Source: Candidatus Nitrososphaera gargensis Ga9.2
GTDB lineage: Archaea > Thermoproteota > Nitrososphaeria > Nitrososphaerales > Nitrososphaeraceae
Assembly (NCBI RefSeq): GCF_000303155.1
Contig: NC_018719.1
Location: 1,488,001 to 1,552,000, forward strand
Length of the DNA stretch: 64,000 nt
Reading direction: 5' to 3'
Positions 25,214-33,583 of the stretch are shown here, in pieces; the first letter of the stretch is position 1; the number at the start of each line of letters is the position of its first letter. The notes beneath the pieces were generated by a model. The model was given only the letters and a program-made list of their open reading frames with translations, was not told the DNA's origin and ran no database searches. Both the position numbers and the translations under genes were made by a program.

Positions 25214-26520
25214 GGCCTCTGATTAAGAATAGAGTTTATCGCCGGCCCATTAATCGACCGCCACTGACTGTATGTTAGAGCTGCTGTTAGATAGGCGACT
25301 TCATTAGCAAAATGTATCGTTACCGGTTCACGGACGAAGGCCATAGAAGTGGCCCAATCCAGTTTCGTTAGACCTACCACCTGATTGACGACCTCCTCCA
25401 TTGTAATAAACTCAGATAGAGGCTGGTACAAAGATATGTGTAGTATTTTGGGGGTTCCTATCCTTCTGCCTCCCGCAGCCGATTGTCCTGTGGTTGACAA
25501 CAAGGCATCATTTCTATCAAGATATGCAAAGTACCCTCTTGGGAAGCTTCCATCGTCCGTAGACATATCGTATAACCTAAAGGGATGACTTTCGTCAATT
25601 GTCACGAATGCGACATTAAAATCAGAAAGATTTGCTCTTAAAGATGCGATTATGGCTTCCCTGTCCTCTTTGCCAAAGCGTTTACTATTGTGAAGCACTA
25701 TTTTCTTTGGTTCGTATTTCTTCATTGCCCTGAATTTCGCTGCGGCCCTACCTACAAGTTCTCCAAGTTTGGTCGAAATCTCTTTCTTTTCCTTGGGGTT
25801 ATACGGTTCCGCATTGCTTTCGAATGTCATCCATTTTCCATTGTTGTCAAATACGTTAACATGTCCTACGTACCTCTTCATCTGGCTAGGTCCCTCATCA
25901 GGCGGGAGAATATTGGATTTAGAAATTCCTAGAATCATGTCTGTGTTTTGCATTGGACTATGCAATACCCAAGGAATTGCTCCTGCTTTACTGAAAATAC
26001 CTGATGCCAAATTAAGATAGGACCATTTAAGATTGGCAAATGTAGCTTCCGTTACCATCTGCGTGACAAAGCCTGCAGATGCAAGCGTTCCTTTGACCTT
26101 ATAGTACGGACTATCAAGTATGTATTGGCCGGTTTTTGGAATGTTCACAAGAACTAAATCCAAATTTGAAGGATTAGAGGCTGCAACGAATTCATTGGCA
26201 ATCTTAGAATATGCATCGCCGGTTGGCTTGTCAATCACTCTTTCGTCCACTAATTCCAATTCACATCTGAAGAAACTCTTCATGCCGCCTGGAAGAATGG
26301 AAATACTGCCACTTTGCAGATCACTCACTATGCTCTTTGTCTGAATTAACTTGTCTTTTGGTGCGATTATGGCTAGCTTTATTCTCGACTTGCTTTTTTC
26401 ATACGGACCAAATTTCCTTAGTCCCCAATAGACCTGATGATGTATTGCAGAAGAATCGAATTTGTCAAATAACAAATTCGGTTCATGATCTACTGCGTCG
26501 CCTTCCAAGTAATCGACCAT
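25201..26520 (-). CDS. Short prokaryotic Argonaute (MID-PIWI), catalytically dead
   Basis: 439 aa, the size of short pAgos that lack N and PAZ domains. MID (about 45-185) shows 'SPYYKVKGTLASAGFVTQ' and a later Lys, fitting the Y-K-Q-K pocket for a guide 5' phosphate. PIWI (about 190-439) has 'MILGISKS', 'RYVGHVNVFDNNGKW', 'KKIVLHNSKRF', 'GYFAYLDRNDALLSTTGQ' and 'PVTIHFANEVAYLTAAL'. The acidic tetrad is lost: Ser200 stands where GxD is expected, Asn278-Ser279 where HRD is expected, and the last position is Asn-like. It should therefore bind guide and target without cutting. The ATG overlaps the upstream gene's stop by one base (TAATG). Lower GC than the flanks suggests transfer. Confidence 0.9.
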   Translation of the reverse strand: MVDYLEGDAVDHEPNLLFDKFDSSAIHHQVYWGLRKFGPYEKSKSRIKLAIIAPKDKLIQTKSIVSDLQSGSISILPGGMKSFFRCELELVDERVIDKPTGDAYSKIANEFVAASNPSNLDLVLVNIPKTGQYILDSPYYKVKGTLASAGFVTQMVTEATFANLKWSYLNLASGIFSKAGAIPWVLHSPMQNTDMILGISKSNILPPDEGPSQMKRYVGHVNVFDNNGKWMTFESNAEPYNPKEKKEISTKLGELVGRAAAKFRAMKKYEPKKIVLHNSKRFGKEDREAIIASLRANLSDFNVAFVTIDESHPFRLYDMSTDDGSFPRGYFAYLDRNDALLSTTGQSAAGGRRIGTPKILHISLYQPLSEFITMEEVVNQVVGLTKLDWATSMAFVREPVTIHFANEVAYLTAALTYSQWRSINGPAINSILNQRPWFL

Positions 26521-27326
26521 TATACCTGCACCACAAGCGGATCTTTCGCTAGGTTCACAGTGAAATCACCGAAGATTAAAGGAAAGATTTTCCTCAGCTT
26601 ATCTACCGTCAAGAGCGTTTGAGAGAATCGATCACGTGATGCCGTTTTGCTGTCAAGCAAACTTTTTTGCCGCTGCAGTGTGATGAAGTCTACATTTCTT
26701 CCCGCGTAGGATAAGATGTTGTGGATTACTTCTGGGCGGGGTTCAATTGATATTGAATTAGGCTCTACGTCTTCGGGGCCCGGCTTGTCGAATTTCTGAA
26801 TTCTTATCTTACCGCCTTGAAAATTCTGTTCCTTTATGTAGCCTATAGTTTTGCTGGAACTCAGCTCTGATACTTTTACGCCTGTTAGAATCGCAATGGG
26901 GACCCCAAGTGAAAGGATATGGCCTACTGATGCCTTGGAGCGGATAACAAGATGAGGATCACAGATCATATAGATCCTATTACTACTTCCTAGGATTCTG
27001 AATCGAAAGCCATTGAAAACTTGAACTATATCCGAGAAAGCATTATTGCGGATTTCATCCTCTCTGCTTTGAAATGCAGTCTCGAAATCAACCGTGTATC
27101 CGCTTGCAATTAACTTTTGAGTAAATGCCTTCCGTACCAAACTTGTTACTACATCCGGATGAACGTGCTCAACTTTTGCAGGTGTCTTGACATGAGTATA
27201 ATACTTGCCGCGATGGAAATGAGTGTTCTCATCTGCTACATAGCTCTCATAGATGCTTCCACCTTGAACATCAAGCTTGAATATGTTGGTAAATCGTTTA
27301 TAAAGCGAGAATACCTCTATTTCCAA
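26520..27326 (-). CDS. N-L1-L2 (APAZ-like) partner of the short Argonaute
   Basis: 268 aa, first gene of the operon. Its strand-rich sequence, with 'FNGFRFRILGSSNRIYMIC' leading into 'DPHLVIRSK', 'SLGVPIAILTGVKVSELSSS' and a C-terminal 'IFGDFTVNLAKDPLVVQV', resembles the N-terminal lobe (N, linker 1, linker 2) of long Argonautes rather than an enzyme. Archaeoglobus AfAgo has a separately encoded N-L1-L2 partner, and short pAgos generally pair with APAZ proteins. A one-base overlap with the MID-PIWI gene implies a 1:1 complex. The start is TTG 27324-27326. The domain call is by pattern and operon position; it carries no TIR, SIR2 or nuclease domain. Confidence 0.7.
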   Translation of the reverse strand: MEIEVFSLYKRFTNIFKLDVQGGSIYESYVADENTHFHRGKYYTHVKTPAKVEHVHPDVVTSLVRKAFTQKLIASGYTVDFETAFQSREDEIRNNAFSDIVQVFNGFRFRILGSSNRIYMICDPHLVIRSKASVGHILSLGVPIAILTGVKVSELSSSKTIGYIKEQNFQGGKIRIQKFDKPGPEDVEPNSISIEPRPEVIHNILSYAGRNVDFITLQRQKSLLDSKTASRDRFSQTLLTVDKLRKIFPLIFGDFTVNLAKDPLVVQV

Positions 27327-27406
27327 CTACCATCCCTCTTGTAATATGAAGTATTAATCCATTCTCATTAGTGTTGGTTGTCGAGTATCTATGATAGTCG
27401 ATAAAG

Positions 27407-28138
27407 TCATTGGTACCGCAGCATCGTCGTTAATAGCAGGTCTCCAAACAACATAGCAGCCAGGAATCCTGCAAGCAGAAATACCAAGAATGGCAGATTT
27501 TGGGAAAGCCACACAGGACCATTGGCAGGAATTCTTGAATGACATCCATCTTTGCTGAACGCCTCATCATTGTTCAAGCGGAAGGAGAACTTTTTCTTCT
27601 CATCCGCCGCGCACTCGATCGCAGAGTGGTGACATTTTTGCCCGATTGAAGGGGCACCCACAAAGCATGCCAGCACCTTTCTCCACACAGGCTCATCAAA
27701 ACCTTCAAAAATCCGCCCTCCCCTTGTCACCCTTACAAGATTGCTCAGCGCATTGTACAGAGGCACTGCCATAGCAAAAAGTACAGCGTTTGTCAACACC
27801 ATAATTCCTGTTATTGGATGAACATAGAAAGTGGATGGGGAATAGTAAACTGGCATAATCGCAGATATAGCCATTAGCGCTTTAGCGTCTGCGCCTCCAA
27901 AGAAGCTATACCTGTACAGAGCAACTGCAATCGCAGCAGTCAAAGATACAGAGACCAGAATCATCTGCACGTCGGCCGTTGCTCCAGACACGTATTCCCA
28001 TGGATAGAGAACTAACCCTGCGGCACCAAAAACCATCCATAATCTGTCGTTGACTTCTCTTGTTTTTAGATCATAGTAAGCGCCGATAGAAAGCATTGCA
28101 AGGCACAGGATTTCTCTTACGAAGAGAATGGATAGCAA
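27407..28138 (-). CDS. Type IV prepilin/prearchaellin peptidase (A24-like)
   Basis: 243 aa with about six hydrophobic segments and both membrane aspartates of the family: Asp23 in 'YYDLKTREVND' and Asp84 in 'FFGGADAKALMA' (the GxxD motif, here GGAD). It would process class III signal peptides of pilins or archaellins. A Cys/His-containing soluble loop of about 60 residues (about 145-210) before the last membrane segment is longer than usual. It stands apart from any visible pilin or archaellum gene. It follows the Argonaute operon's promoter side on the same strand. Confidence 0.85.
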   Translation of the reverse strand: MLSILFVREILCLAMLSIGAYYDLKTREVNDRLWMVFGAAGLVLYPWEYVSGATADVQMILVSVSLTAAIAVALYRYSFFGGADAKALMAISAIMPVYYSPSTFYVHPITGIMVLTNAVLFAMAVPLYNALSNLVRVTRGGRIFEGFDEPVWRKVLACFVGAPSIGQKCHHSAIECAADEKKKFSFRLNNDEAFSKDGCHSRIPANGPVWLSQNLPFLVFLLAGFLAAMLFGDLLLTTMLRYQ

Positions 28139-28206
28139 CGACTATTTTCATTTACAAAGGTAAAAAGACAGAAAGGCATATGGTGCGATACTGCTAGCCA
28201 TGCAAA

Positions 28207-28344
28207 TCAGATATCTAGATGCGTCAACTCTTGCCAGCAATCTAGACAGAAATCGCCATTAACCTGGAATATCTCTGCGCATCTGTCTTTACAGCGAATG
28301 CACCGATTGTTGTTGATAGAAGATGAACAGCTAATTTCAGACAA
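28207..28344 (-). CDS. 45-aa zinc-ribbon-like protein
   Basis: Leftward frame from TTG 28342-28344 to TGA 28207-28209. The protein has 'RCIRCKDRCAEIF' followed by 'GDFCLDCWQELTHLDI', two CxxC pairs that look like a compact zinc ribbon. Small proteins of this kind are common in thaumarchaea, usually of unknown function. A rightward reading over the same bases happens to begin like a response regulator but does not continue as one. Confidence 0.55.
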   Translation of the reverse strand: MSEISCSSSINNNRCIRCKDRCAEIFQVNGDFCLDCWQELTHLDI

Positions 28345-28606
28345 TCTGCATTCATTAGTTTACACCAAATTTAAGATGGAAAAAATTCTCGCCATATACA
28401 TGCAGTACCCGTTCGTTCAAAATTGCTTCTATCTGTCAACTGTTAGATTGTGTTCTTGTGCTTCTTCCACTACAAGATCTCCGATGGATTCTGATTTGCA
28501 TGAGTGAACATCAAACCAGGGAATGCCGAAGACCAAAACGTAGCTCAACCACTTTGAACCAAAGAGTGCTAGGCACCTTATCAACTTTCAATATGCGTAC
28601 GGGCAG

Positions 28607-29005
28607 ATGAGCGCTGGTTTATGCTCACAACTGAGCAGAATGATTAAAGAAGAAAAAGTTCTTGCAGAGCAGATCAAGGATATGCAAAAACAGGTTGAGT
28701 GGCTATCTGCTCAATACGCCGGCTCGATTCAGATCAGATTCATCAGGTGCGGGAGTCCAAACTGCTACTGCGCAAAGGCAAAGAAAGGACATGGGCCATA
28801 CTACTACCTCGAAAGAAGGGTTTCTGCCAGCAAGGTCGAAATGATATACCTGGGCAAGCAAAAGACAGACGTAAACCACTACAAAAACTACCATTACAGG
28901 GTAAGCAATTTGAAAAAGAGGTTAAGAGCAATGAAGAGAAGACATCAGCAGCTGCTTGGAGCAATTATGAGCATTACGCAGCTTGTAAAGACAGATTTAG
29001 AATGA
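28607..29005 (+). CDS. DUF6788-like small protein
   Basis: 132 aa with a helical N-terminus, a central 'FIRCGSPNCYCAKAKKGHGP' followed by 'YYYLERR', and a basic coiled C-terminus ('YHYRVSNLKKRLRAMKRRHQ'). The Cys-rich core plus GHGPYYY signature is that of a small family found beside transposases and integrases in archaea and bacteria. It may bind nucleic acid. The name is from memory of the motif. Confidence 0.65.
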   Translation: MSAGLCSQLSRMIKEEKVLAEQIKDMQKQVEWLSAQYAGSIQIRFIRCGSPNCYCAKAKKGHGPYYYLERRVSASKVEMIYLGKQKTDVNHYKNYHYRVSNLKKRLRAMKRRHQQLLGAIMSITQLVKTDLE

Positions 29006-29291
29006 TATGAAACGATTGCTTGAACCATGATGAGAACCTTACTTACAGGCTTGCGCAAAGAGCAGAAAATGTATGATAAGGTAAAAGAGAATTGGACATG
29101 AAAATGGAGAATGCGGGGAAAACGGATGATGTGGGCTGCACTATGAGGATACGATTACATTATGAAAATTAGAGATTGTCGAAAAGAAGGATGCACTAGG
29201 TTCGATCGAGAGAAATGGACAGAAAGGCAAGAATGCCGCAAGATGATGACTTCAGACGGCCATCGGATGACAAAGTCAGATAAAATGAGTC

Positions 29292-29304
29292 GGAGCTAGG
29301 CTCC
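29292..29304 (-). terminator. Short hairpin after the TRAM gene
   Basis: GGAGC-TAG-GCTCC, read on the minus strand just beyond the TRAM stop and followed by a T-rich stretch (CATTTTA). It fits a simple terminator. Confidence 0.4.
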
Positions 29305-29317
29305 TTGATTGTATAGC

Positions 29318-29562
29318 CTAGACTTTTTCTGCCGTGGCGAACCTTGGGCCTACGCTGACTATCTTGACCTTGGTCTTTTCGCCCACCTTGGCGCCTTTGA
29401 CGAATATCACAAAGCCTTGGACCCTTGCGATACCGTCTCCCTTTCGACTGATTTCTGTCACCTCGACATGTACTCCTTGCCCTCTTCAACTGGTTTTGGG
29501 CCACCGAAGTCGCGCCTTTCAAAGCCGCCCCCGCTGCCGCCTCTTCTTTCTCCGTAACTCAT
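29318..29562 (-). pseudogene. TRAM-domain protein with a single-base frameshift
   Basis: ATG 29560-29562 begins a Gly/Arg-rich N-terminus ('SYGERRGGSGGGFERRDFGG') and reads 'PKPVEEGKEYMSR' then stop. One base further, the other frame gives an intact TRAM domain: 'VEVTEISRKGDGIARVQG', 'FVIFVKGAKVGEKTKVKI' and 'VSVGPRFATAEKV', ending at TAG 29318-29320. Inserting one base in GAGTACATGTCGAGG (to give EYDVEV) restores an 80-residue protein. Stand-alone TRAM proteins are abundant RNA-binding proteins or cold-shock-like chaperones in archaea. Either a recent mutation in one of several copies or a sequence error. Confidence 0.8.
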
Positions 29563-29934
29563 TGTAACCACGGAAGCGGCTTCTTCTATAAATACTCGAT
29601 AATATCGAGTCGTCGTACGAAAATAAAACAGTCGGCAAGGAAAACCAAGACCTGTCCGAGCTACCGGTGTAAAATGTGATTTATGACGGCATTGCTACTG
29701 TATCAGAATCTGTAGTAGCTGTTGACTATCCCGACCGTAGGGACAAACTATGTCCCTAGGTTTCGGCCGGTCCCATGTATCCTGTTGAGGATTTGGGCAG
29801 GACAGGCCAACCCAGCATGTGTGATGCTGAGCAGGCGCTCTTGGTAGGAGCACCATCGTCAGGGGATTTTGCCCTGGAAGACGTTGGACCGAAAAAAAGT
29901 CCAGAATCGGGGTTTTCGACCGAATCGAACAGGA
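29563..29934. other. Noncoding stretch with a nested hairpin
   Basis: 372 nt with no supported gene. Positions 29738-29758 form TAGGGAC/GTCCCTA around a 7-nt loop, and flanking GACCG (29733-29737) can pair with CGGTC (29768-29772), making a long imperfect stem. It lies just past the 3' end of the leftward operon that ends at 29935, so a transcript end structure is the simplest reading. Confidence 0.5.
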
Positions 29935-30153
29935 TTACCCGGAACCTTCCAAAACCTTTCGTACGTAGTGTCTGTATTTCATGTTCAGGTATGGGATTGC
30001 TTTTTTCGCAGTCTCCGTATTTTCAAGAACCGTTTCTTTGACCAGCTTTTTCTCACCGTTTCTCATGGCGTCGTTTAGTATGCGGGTTAGTTTTCGTACC
30101 GACGTTATTTTGGGAAGTCGCACTGTATTCTTGCAGATGTTATCGTTTGACAT
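29935..30153 (-). CDS. Small basic protein, last gene of the plasmid-like operon
   Basis: 72 aa from ATG 30151-30153 ('MSNDNICKNTVRLPKI'), chosen because GGTGG precedes it; an in-frame start at 30180 would add nine residues. It is basic, with helices ('KLTRILNDAMRNGEKKLV'), compatible with DNA binding. It overlaps the preceding gene by 14 nt. Unrecognised. Confidence 0.5.
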   Translation of the reverse strand: MSNDNICKNTVRLPKITSVRKLTRILNDAMRNGEKKLVKETVLENTETAKKAIPYLNMKYRHYVRKVLEGSG

Positions 30154-30514
30154 CTCCACCGCCACCCGCCGATGCCGCACTTGAATTTGCAGTCTGCTTG
30201 TTGCTTGTAATGCGATATCTCCTTACAGACCCTTGCTTTGTCAGGTACAATATGCAGTCCCTGATCTGAGCTTTGCCGTTTTTCAGTGCTGTTTTGAGGT
30301 TGTCTGGCACCTGTGACGGAAACAGGTACTCGTACTGGCCGTGTTTGCTCTTCTGCCATGGAAGTTTGTCGATGTCAAGTCCGTCAGGAGTTGGTATCTG
30401 CTGTCCTGCACTCTTGTTCAATTTCGCAGAATATTCGTCTATTGCTGCGTCTATCATGGCATGCAGTCTGGCCCTTACTTCGTCGATCAATTCTTTTTCC
30501 AATTTTTCTGCCAC
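30140..30514 (-). CDS. Hypothetical protein of the plasmid-like operon
   Basis: 124 aa from GTG 30512-30514, 5 nt after the stop of the upstream gene. The N-terminal half is helical and acidic ('LIDEVRARLHAMIDAAIDEY'), the C-terminal half is basic ('GSVRRYRITSNKQ') with a low-complexity Ala/Gly/Ser tail. Unrecognised. Confidence 0.55.
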   Translation of the reverse strand: MAEKLEKELIDEVRARLHAMIDAAIDEYSAKLNKSAGQQIPTPDGLDIDKLPWQKSKHGQYEYLFPSQVPDNLKTALKNGKAQIRDCILYLTKQGSVRRYRITSNKQTANSSAASAGGGGDVKR

Positions 30515-30518
30515 CTTG

Positions 30519-31256
30519 CTATTCTATCATCGTCTTATCCGGAAAGAAGTTAAGGCGAGGCCAAAACGGCATTCCCTCCTGTGACTGTTCTTCAAGCGCG
30601 GCCAGCATTCGAGACGGCATCTGCCTTCTGAATACTTCATCTTCCAGGTTTGGGTTCAGCAGGAACATCGTCTTTGCCAGTATTGTCAGCGCTGTTTCAT
30701 CAAGTGATACCCTTCCAATTGGAGTCTCGACGCATGTTTCAGACAGGCTCCCCTTGACGACTATGCAGATTCTCCTGTATCCGTGCTCGTCTTTTACGTA
30801 TGCGTTTCCGTGCCTGTCCACCTTGAAGTTGTCTTCGATGTAGATTGCCTCGTCGTCAGTACTTTTCTCTTCAAAGCGGAGCCTCTGTCTGTATCCCGCC
30901 AGCATGAACTTTAGCAGGTCGATGCAGTTCCTGTCCGCATATTCCTGCAAGAACAGCCTTTCGTATGCTGACGTGGACCCGCATCCGTAGTGCTGCAGAA
31001 TTGCTTCGGCTACTGCATCCCGTTTTCTTATCTGCATCTGTGCAGTCTTGTAGGAGCAGTTGAATATGCCGTCGTCGTACGTCTCCTGTACTTGCATTTC
31101 CTCACTGAATCTGTAGGCTATTCTGTTTCCGTTGAAATGCCTGTACTTTACTTCGGTGTATGGCGTTAGTGGCACCGTTTGCACCTTGCCTTGGAGGATA
31201 AGGACAAACATGTCCTTTCGCTCCTCGAGGATGACGCAAACTGTGTCGGCGGTCAA
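30519..31256 (-). CDS. Hypothetical protein coupled to the GHKL ATPase
   Basis: 245 aa from TTG 31254-31256, overlapping the ATPase stop (TTGA), so the two are co-translated. The sequence is beta-rich at the N-terminus ('MFVLILQGKVQTVPLTPY') and helical later, with a family-like 'CVETPIGRVSLDETALTILA' near residue 190. No motif was recognised. Tight coupling suggests that it is a partner of the ATPase. Confidence 0.6.
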   Translation of the reverse strand: MTADTVCVILEERKDMFVLILQGKVQTVPLTPYTEVKYRHFNGNRIAYRFSEEMQVQETYDDGIFNCSYKTAQMQIRKRDAVAEAILQHYGCGSTSAYERLFLQEYADRNCIDLLKFMLAGYRQRLRFEEKSTDDEAIYIEDNFKVDRHGNAYVKDEHGYRRICIVVKGSLSETCVETPIGRVSLDETALTILAKTMFLLNPNLEDEVFRRQMPSRMLAALEEQSQEGMPFWPRLNFFPDKTMIE

Positions 31257-33577
31257 CTATGGCCCACCTCCTTTGAAATCAGGTATTCCCTCATCTCTCT
31301 GACTTCAGCAGCTTCTTTTGAATACCTGACAGCGTTGAGGAATATGTTCAGCATTTTCCCGTCTTTGACTGCTTTTGCTGCATGGGCTACGCTGTACAAT
31401 ATTTCTGAATCGCCAATTTTGGGATAACTTGGGTCTGCAATGAATTCGCTCCTTCTGTAGTTGTGACCCTCTACATGTGCCAGAGCTTCTGATCCGTCCA
31501 CATCTGCGGTGTACTCGATTCTATGAAACTCGCAGAAGGCCATCAATTCAAAGAGAAGGTCGTCGTCTCCTGCAATTGACAGGTGCTCTTCCGAATGCAT
31601 GTGCCTTGTTATTGAAGGATCGCTGTACAGGACAAGTTTCATTTTCTTCTTGCTAGAGTGTGTGATGGTATCTGTTACCCTCATCTTGCCGTCGCTTGTC
31701 TGCACCATTTTCCTCCCTATGCTGTCGACAAACGATTTCAGGGTTGTTCCTGTGCCACTGCTCTCGAGTTCTCTGTCATCCTTGACGATTTTGTATCTTG
31801 TCTTCACCATAGACAGAAGACGCAGGTACGTTCTCATCGAGCCTTCAGGAACCCTTATGGTATCCCTGCCTATGTCTTCCCTTGCAGTTCTGGTCGTGTG
31901 CCTTTTCACAGTCCTGAATCTCCCCCAGCTGTACCATCCTGCGCCAGCTTCGTGCACCGGCAGGTCTTCGGGAACTATCCTTTCCCTTCTTTTCATCTTC
32001 AGGTTGTTTTCACGGATAAATTCCTCGCCGAACTTTACATCGAATCTTCTGAACAGTTGGAAGGGATCCACTACTACTGTTGAAGAAGAGGATTGTTCTC
32101 GCTCTTTTTTGCCGCTGCTCAGTTTGAAAACTATGGCATCCGGCACCTTTGACCGTATCAGGGCGATCTTGTTTTCGTTGAGGCTGTCGAGATAGAACAG
32201 GTTCTGCGACTGTGCTAGCAGATCTCTGATCTTTGTCCTGTTAGGATATTCAGGTGTCTTTACAGATATCTCGACAAACTTGGCAAGGTCTACGGTGTAC
32301 TCGGAGAGGTATTCTCCAAGTCCCATCCCTTCCAGAACTCTGTAGATTGGCTTGTACTGAGATTCTACGTACTCCTGCACGGATTTCAGGTTCAGGAATT
32401 GCAGTTTTTCTTTCAGGCTGCTCTTTACCTTGTCCTCTATCGCGTTGATTGCATTATCGCTGAGCCTCTCCCTGTCTGCAGTCGGCGGATATTTCCTTTC
32501 GTCCTTTATGTTCAAGACCCAGTGGGAGAAGGGCAGCTGTATCCCATCTGCCTCTATGGGTGTGCCGAGGAGGTACGTTTCGCCAGAGCTGTTGTCAGGA
32601 ATTTCAGCGACGAGATCGTTGTCATATCCCTTTCTTATGGCGATGATGCCATAGAGGTAAAAGTCGGTGTCTTCTTTCGCTTCGACGAACACCATCTTTA
32701 CAAGCGGTCTCCAGGTTTCTGCTGTCTGTACCTTGTTTTCGAGGTACTCGGCAAACGTTATCGTTCCGAGCCTGTACCTTCCTGCCTTGGTATGGACCTT
32801 CTCTATACGGTATGATGGCAATCCGTCTGTAGAGATGTCTTCTTCCAGATTCAGGTAGGTGTCAACGCCTGAAAACATGCATACCTTCATCATGTACTTG
32901 ACCAGATTAACGATGCTTATGCCATGACGCAGGGTCAGGGTTATTCTGGTACCGTATTCATTCAGGTCTGTTGGCGGGGGAAGCACGTTGTAGCCAATCC
33001 CGTTCTTTCCCATGACTGCGTACTTTTCGCCAGTTTCCCTGCTGTACGTCTCAAGCACCATTATGTCCGACAGCGTGACATAACTTGCGCGGCCGCAGCC
33101 AAACTGGCCGACTTCCTTCGAGTCAAAATTATCGCTTCTGCCAAGGACAGTGTACACAGTCAGAAATTTCTCCTGAGACATCCCCATGCTGTCTATCCCG
33201 TGGATCACTAGTTTCCTCTCCGATGGGACGAGGGTTACCTCTATCCTTGGACTTGCGTCATCGTTGTAGTAGTGGTTCCTTGCTATCCTGCATGCCCTGG
33301 CTTCGTTGTTGTACAGCTCTCTAAATCCGGACTCTGCACTGGCATATAGGTCGTGGGAGATGCGCTGGATTACAACATCCTCCTCCAGTTTTACAGGTAT
33401 GAGCCCGTCGCTTGAGGCCTGCAGTAACTTCTCTGCGTACGAAAGCTCCGCCCTGTCAAGTGGCAACGGGTCCTCCTTTAGAAGTGTAGGCTTGTAGATC
33501 CTGACTGCCTCTGTGGCAGTAGCTTTGATCTTGTTTTCGTTTTCGTTAGTACAGTTATTCGTTATAGACAATTTCAA
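31253..33577 (-). CDS. GHKL (Hsp90/MORC/topoisomerase VI B-like) ATPase
   Basis: 774 aa. The N-terminal 200 residues carry Bergerat-fold motifs: N-box 'FRELYNNEARACRIA' (Glu87...Asn91), G1 'GIDSMGM' (Asp129) and G2 'VGQFGCGRASYVTL' (157-165). About 570 further residues, partly basic, are unrecognised; there is no histidine-kinase phosphoacceptor domain or MutL-type endonuclease motif. Relatives include Hsp90, MORC, MutL and topoisomerase VI B, which clamp on ATP binding. In a plasmid- or virus-like operon a role in DNA handling or defence is plausible. The TTG at 33575-33577 is only 2 nt from GGAGG; the TTG at 33569-33571 has better spacing, giving 772 aa. Confidence 0.82.
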   Translation of the reverse strand: MKLSITNNCTNENENKIKATATEAVRIYKPTLLKEDPLPLDRAELSYAEKLLQASSDGLIPVKLEEDVVIQRISHDLYASAESGFRELYNNEARACRIARNHYYNDDASPRIEVTLVPSERKLVIHGIDSMGMSQEKFLTVYTVLGRSDNFDSKEVGQFGCGRASYVTLSDIMVLETYSRETGEKYAVMGKNGIGYNVLPPPTDLNEYGTRITLTLRHGISIVNLVKYMMKVCMFSGVDTYLNLEEDISTDGLPSYRIEKVHTKAGRYRLGTITFAEYLENKVQTAETWRPLVKMVFVEAKEDTDFYLYGIIAIRKGYDNDLVAEIPDNSSGETYLLGTPIEADGIQLPFSHWVLNIKDERKYPPTADRERLSDNAINAIEDKVKSSLKEKLQFLNLKSVQEYVESQYKPIYRVLEGMGLGEYLSEYTVDLAKFVEISVKTPEYPNRTKIRDLLAQSQNLFYLDSLNENKIALIRSKVPDAIVFKLSSGKKEREQSSSSTVVVDPFQLFRRFDVKFGEEFIRENNLKMKRRERIVPEDLPVHEAGAGWYSWGRFRTVKRHTTRTAREDIGRDTIRVPEGSMRTYLRLLSMVKTRYKIVKDDRELESSGTGTTLKSFVDSIGRKMVQTSDGKMRVTDTITHSSKKKMKLVLYSDPSITRHMHSEEHLSIAGDDDLLFELMAFCEFHRIEYTADVDGSEALAHVEGHNYRRSEFIADPSYPKIGDSEILYSVAHAAKAVKDGKMLNIFLNAVRYSKEAAEVREMREYLISKEVGHS

Positions 33578-33583
33578 TCCCTC

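Noticed and set aside
28298-28507. Rightward frame starting 'LLLIEDEQLISDNL', like a response regulator
   Set aside because: No receiver-domain motifs follow (no phosphoacceptor Asp or Lys region), and the opposite strand gives a better zinc-ribbon peptide.
29196-29522. Arg-rich leftward frame over the TRAM region
   Set aside because: It is an out-of-frame reading of the TRAM gene; the TRAM consensus is found in the neighbouring frame.
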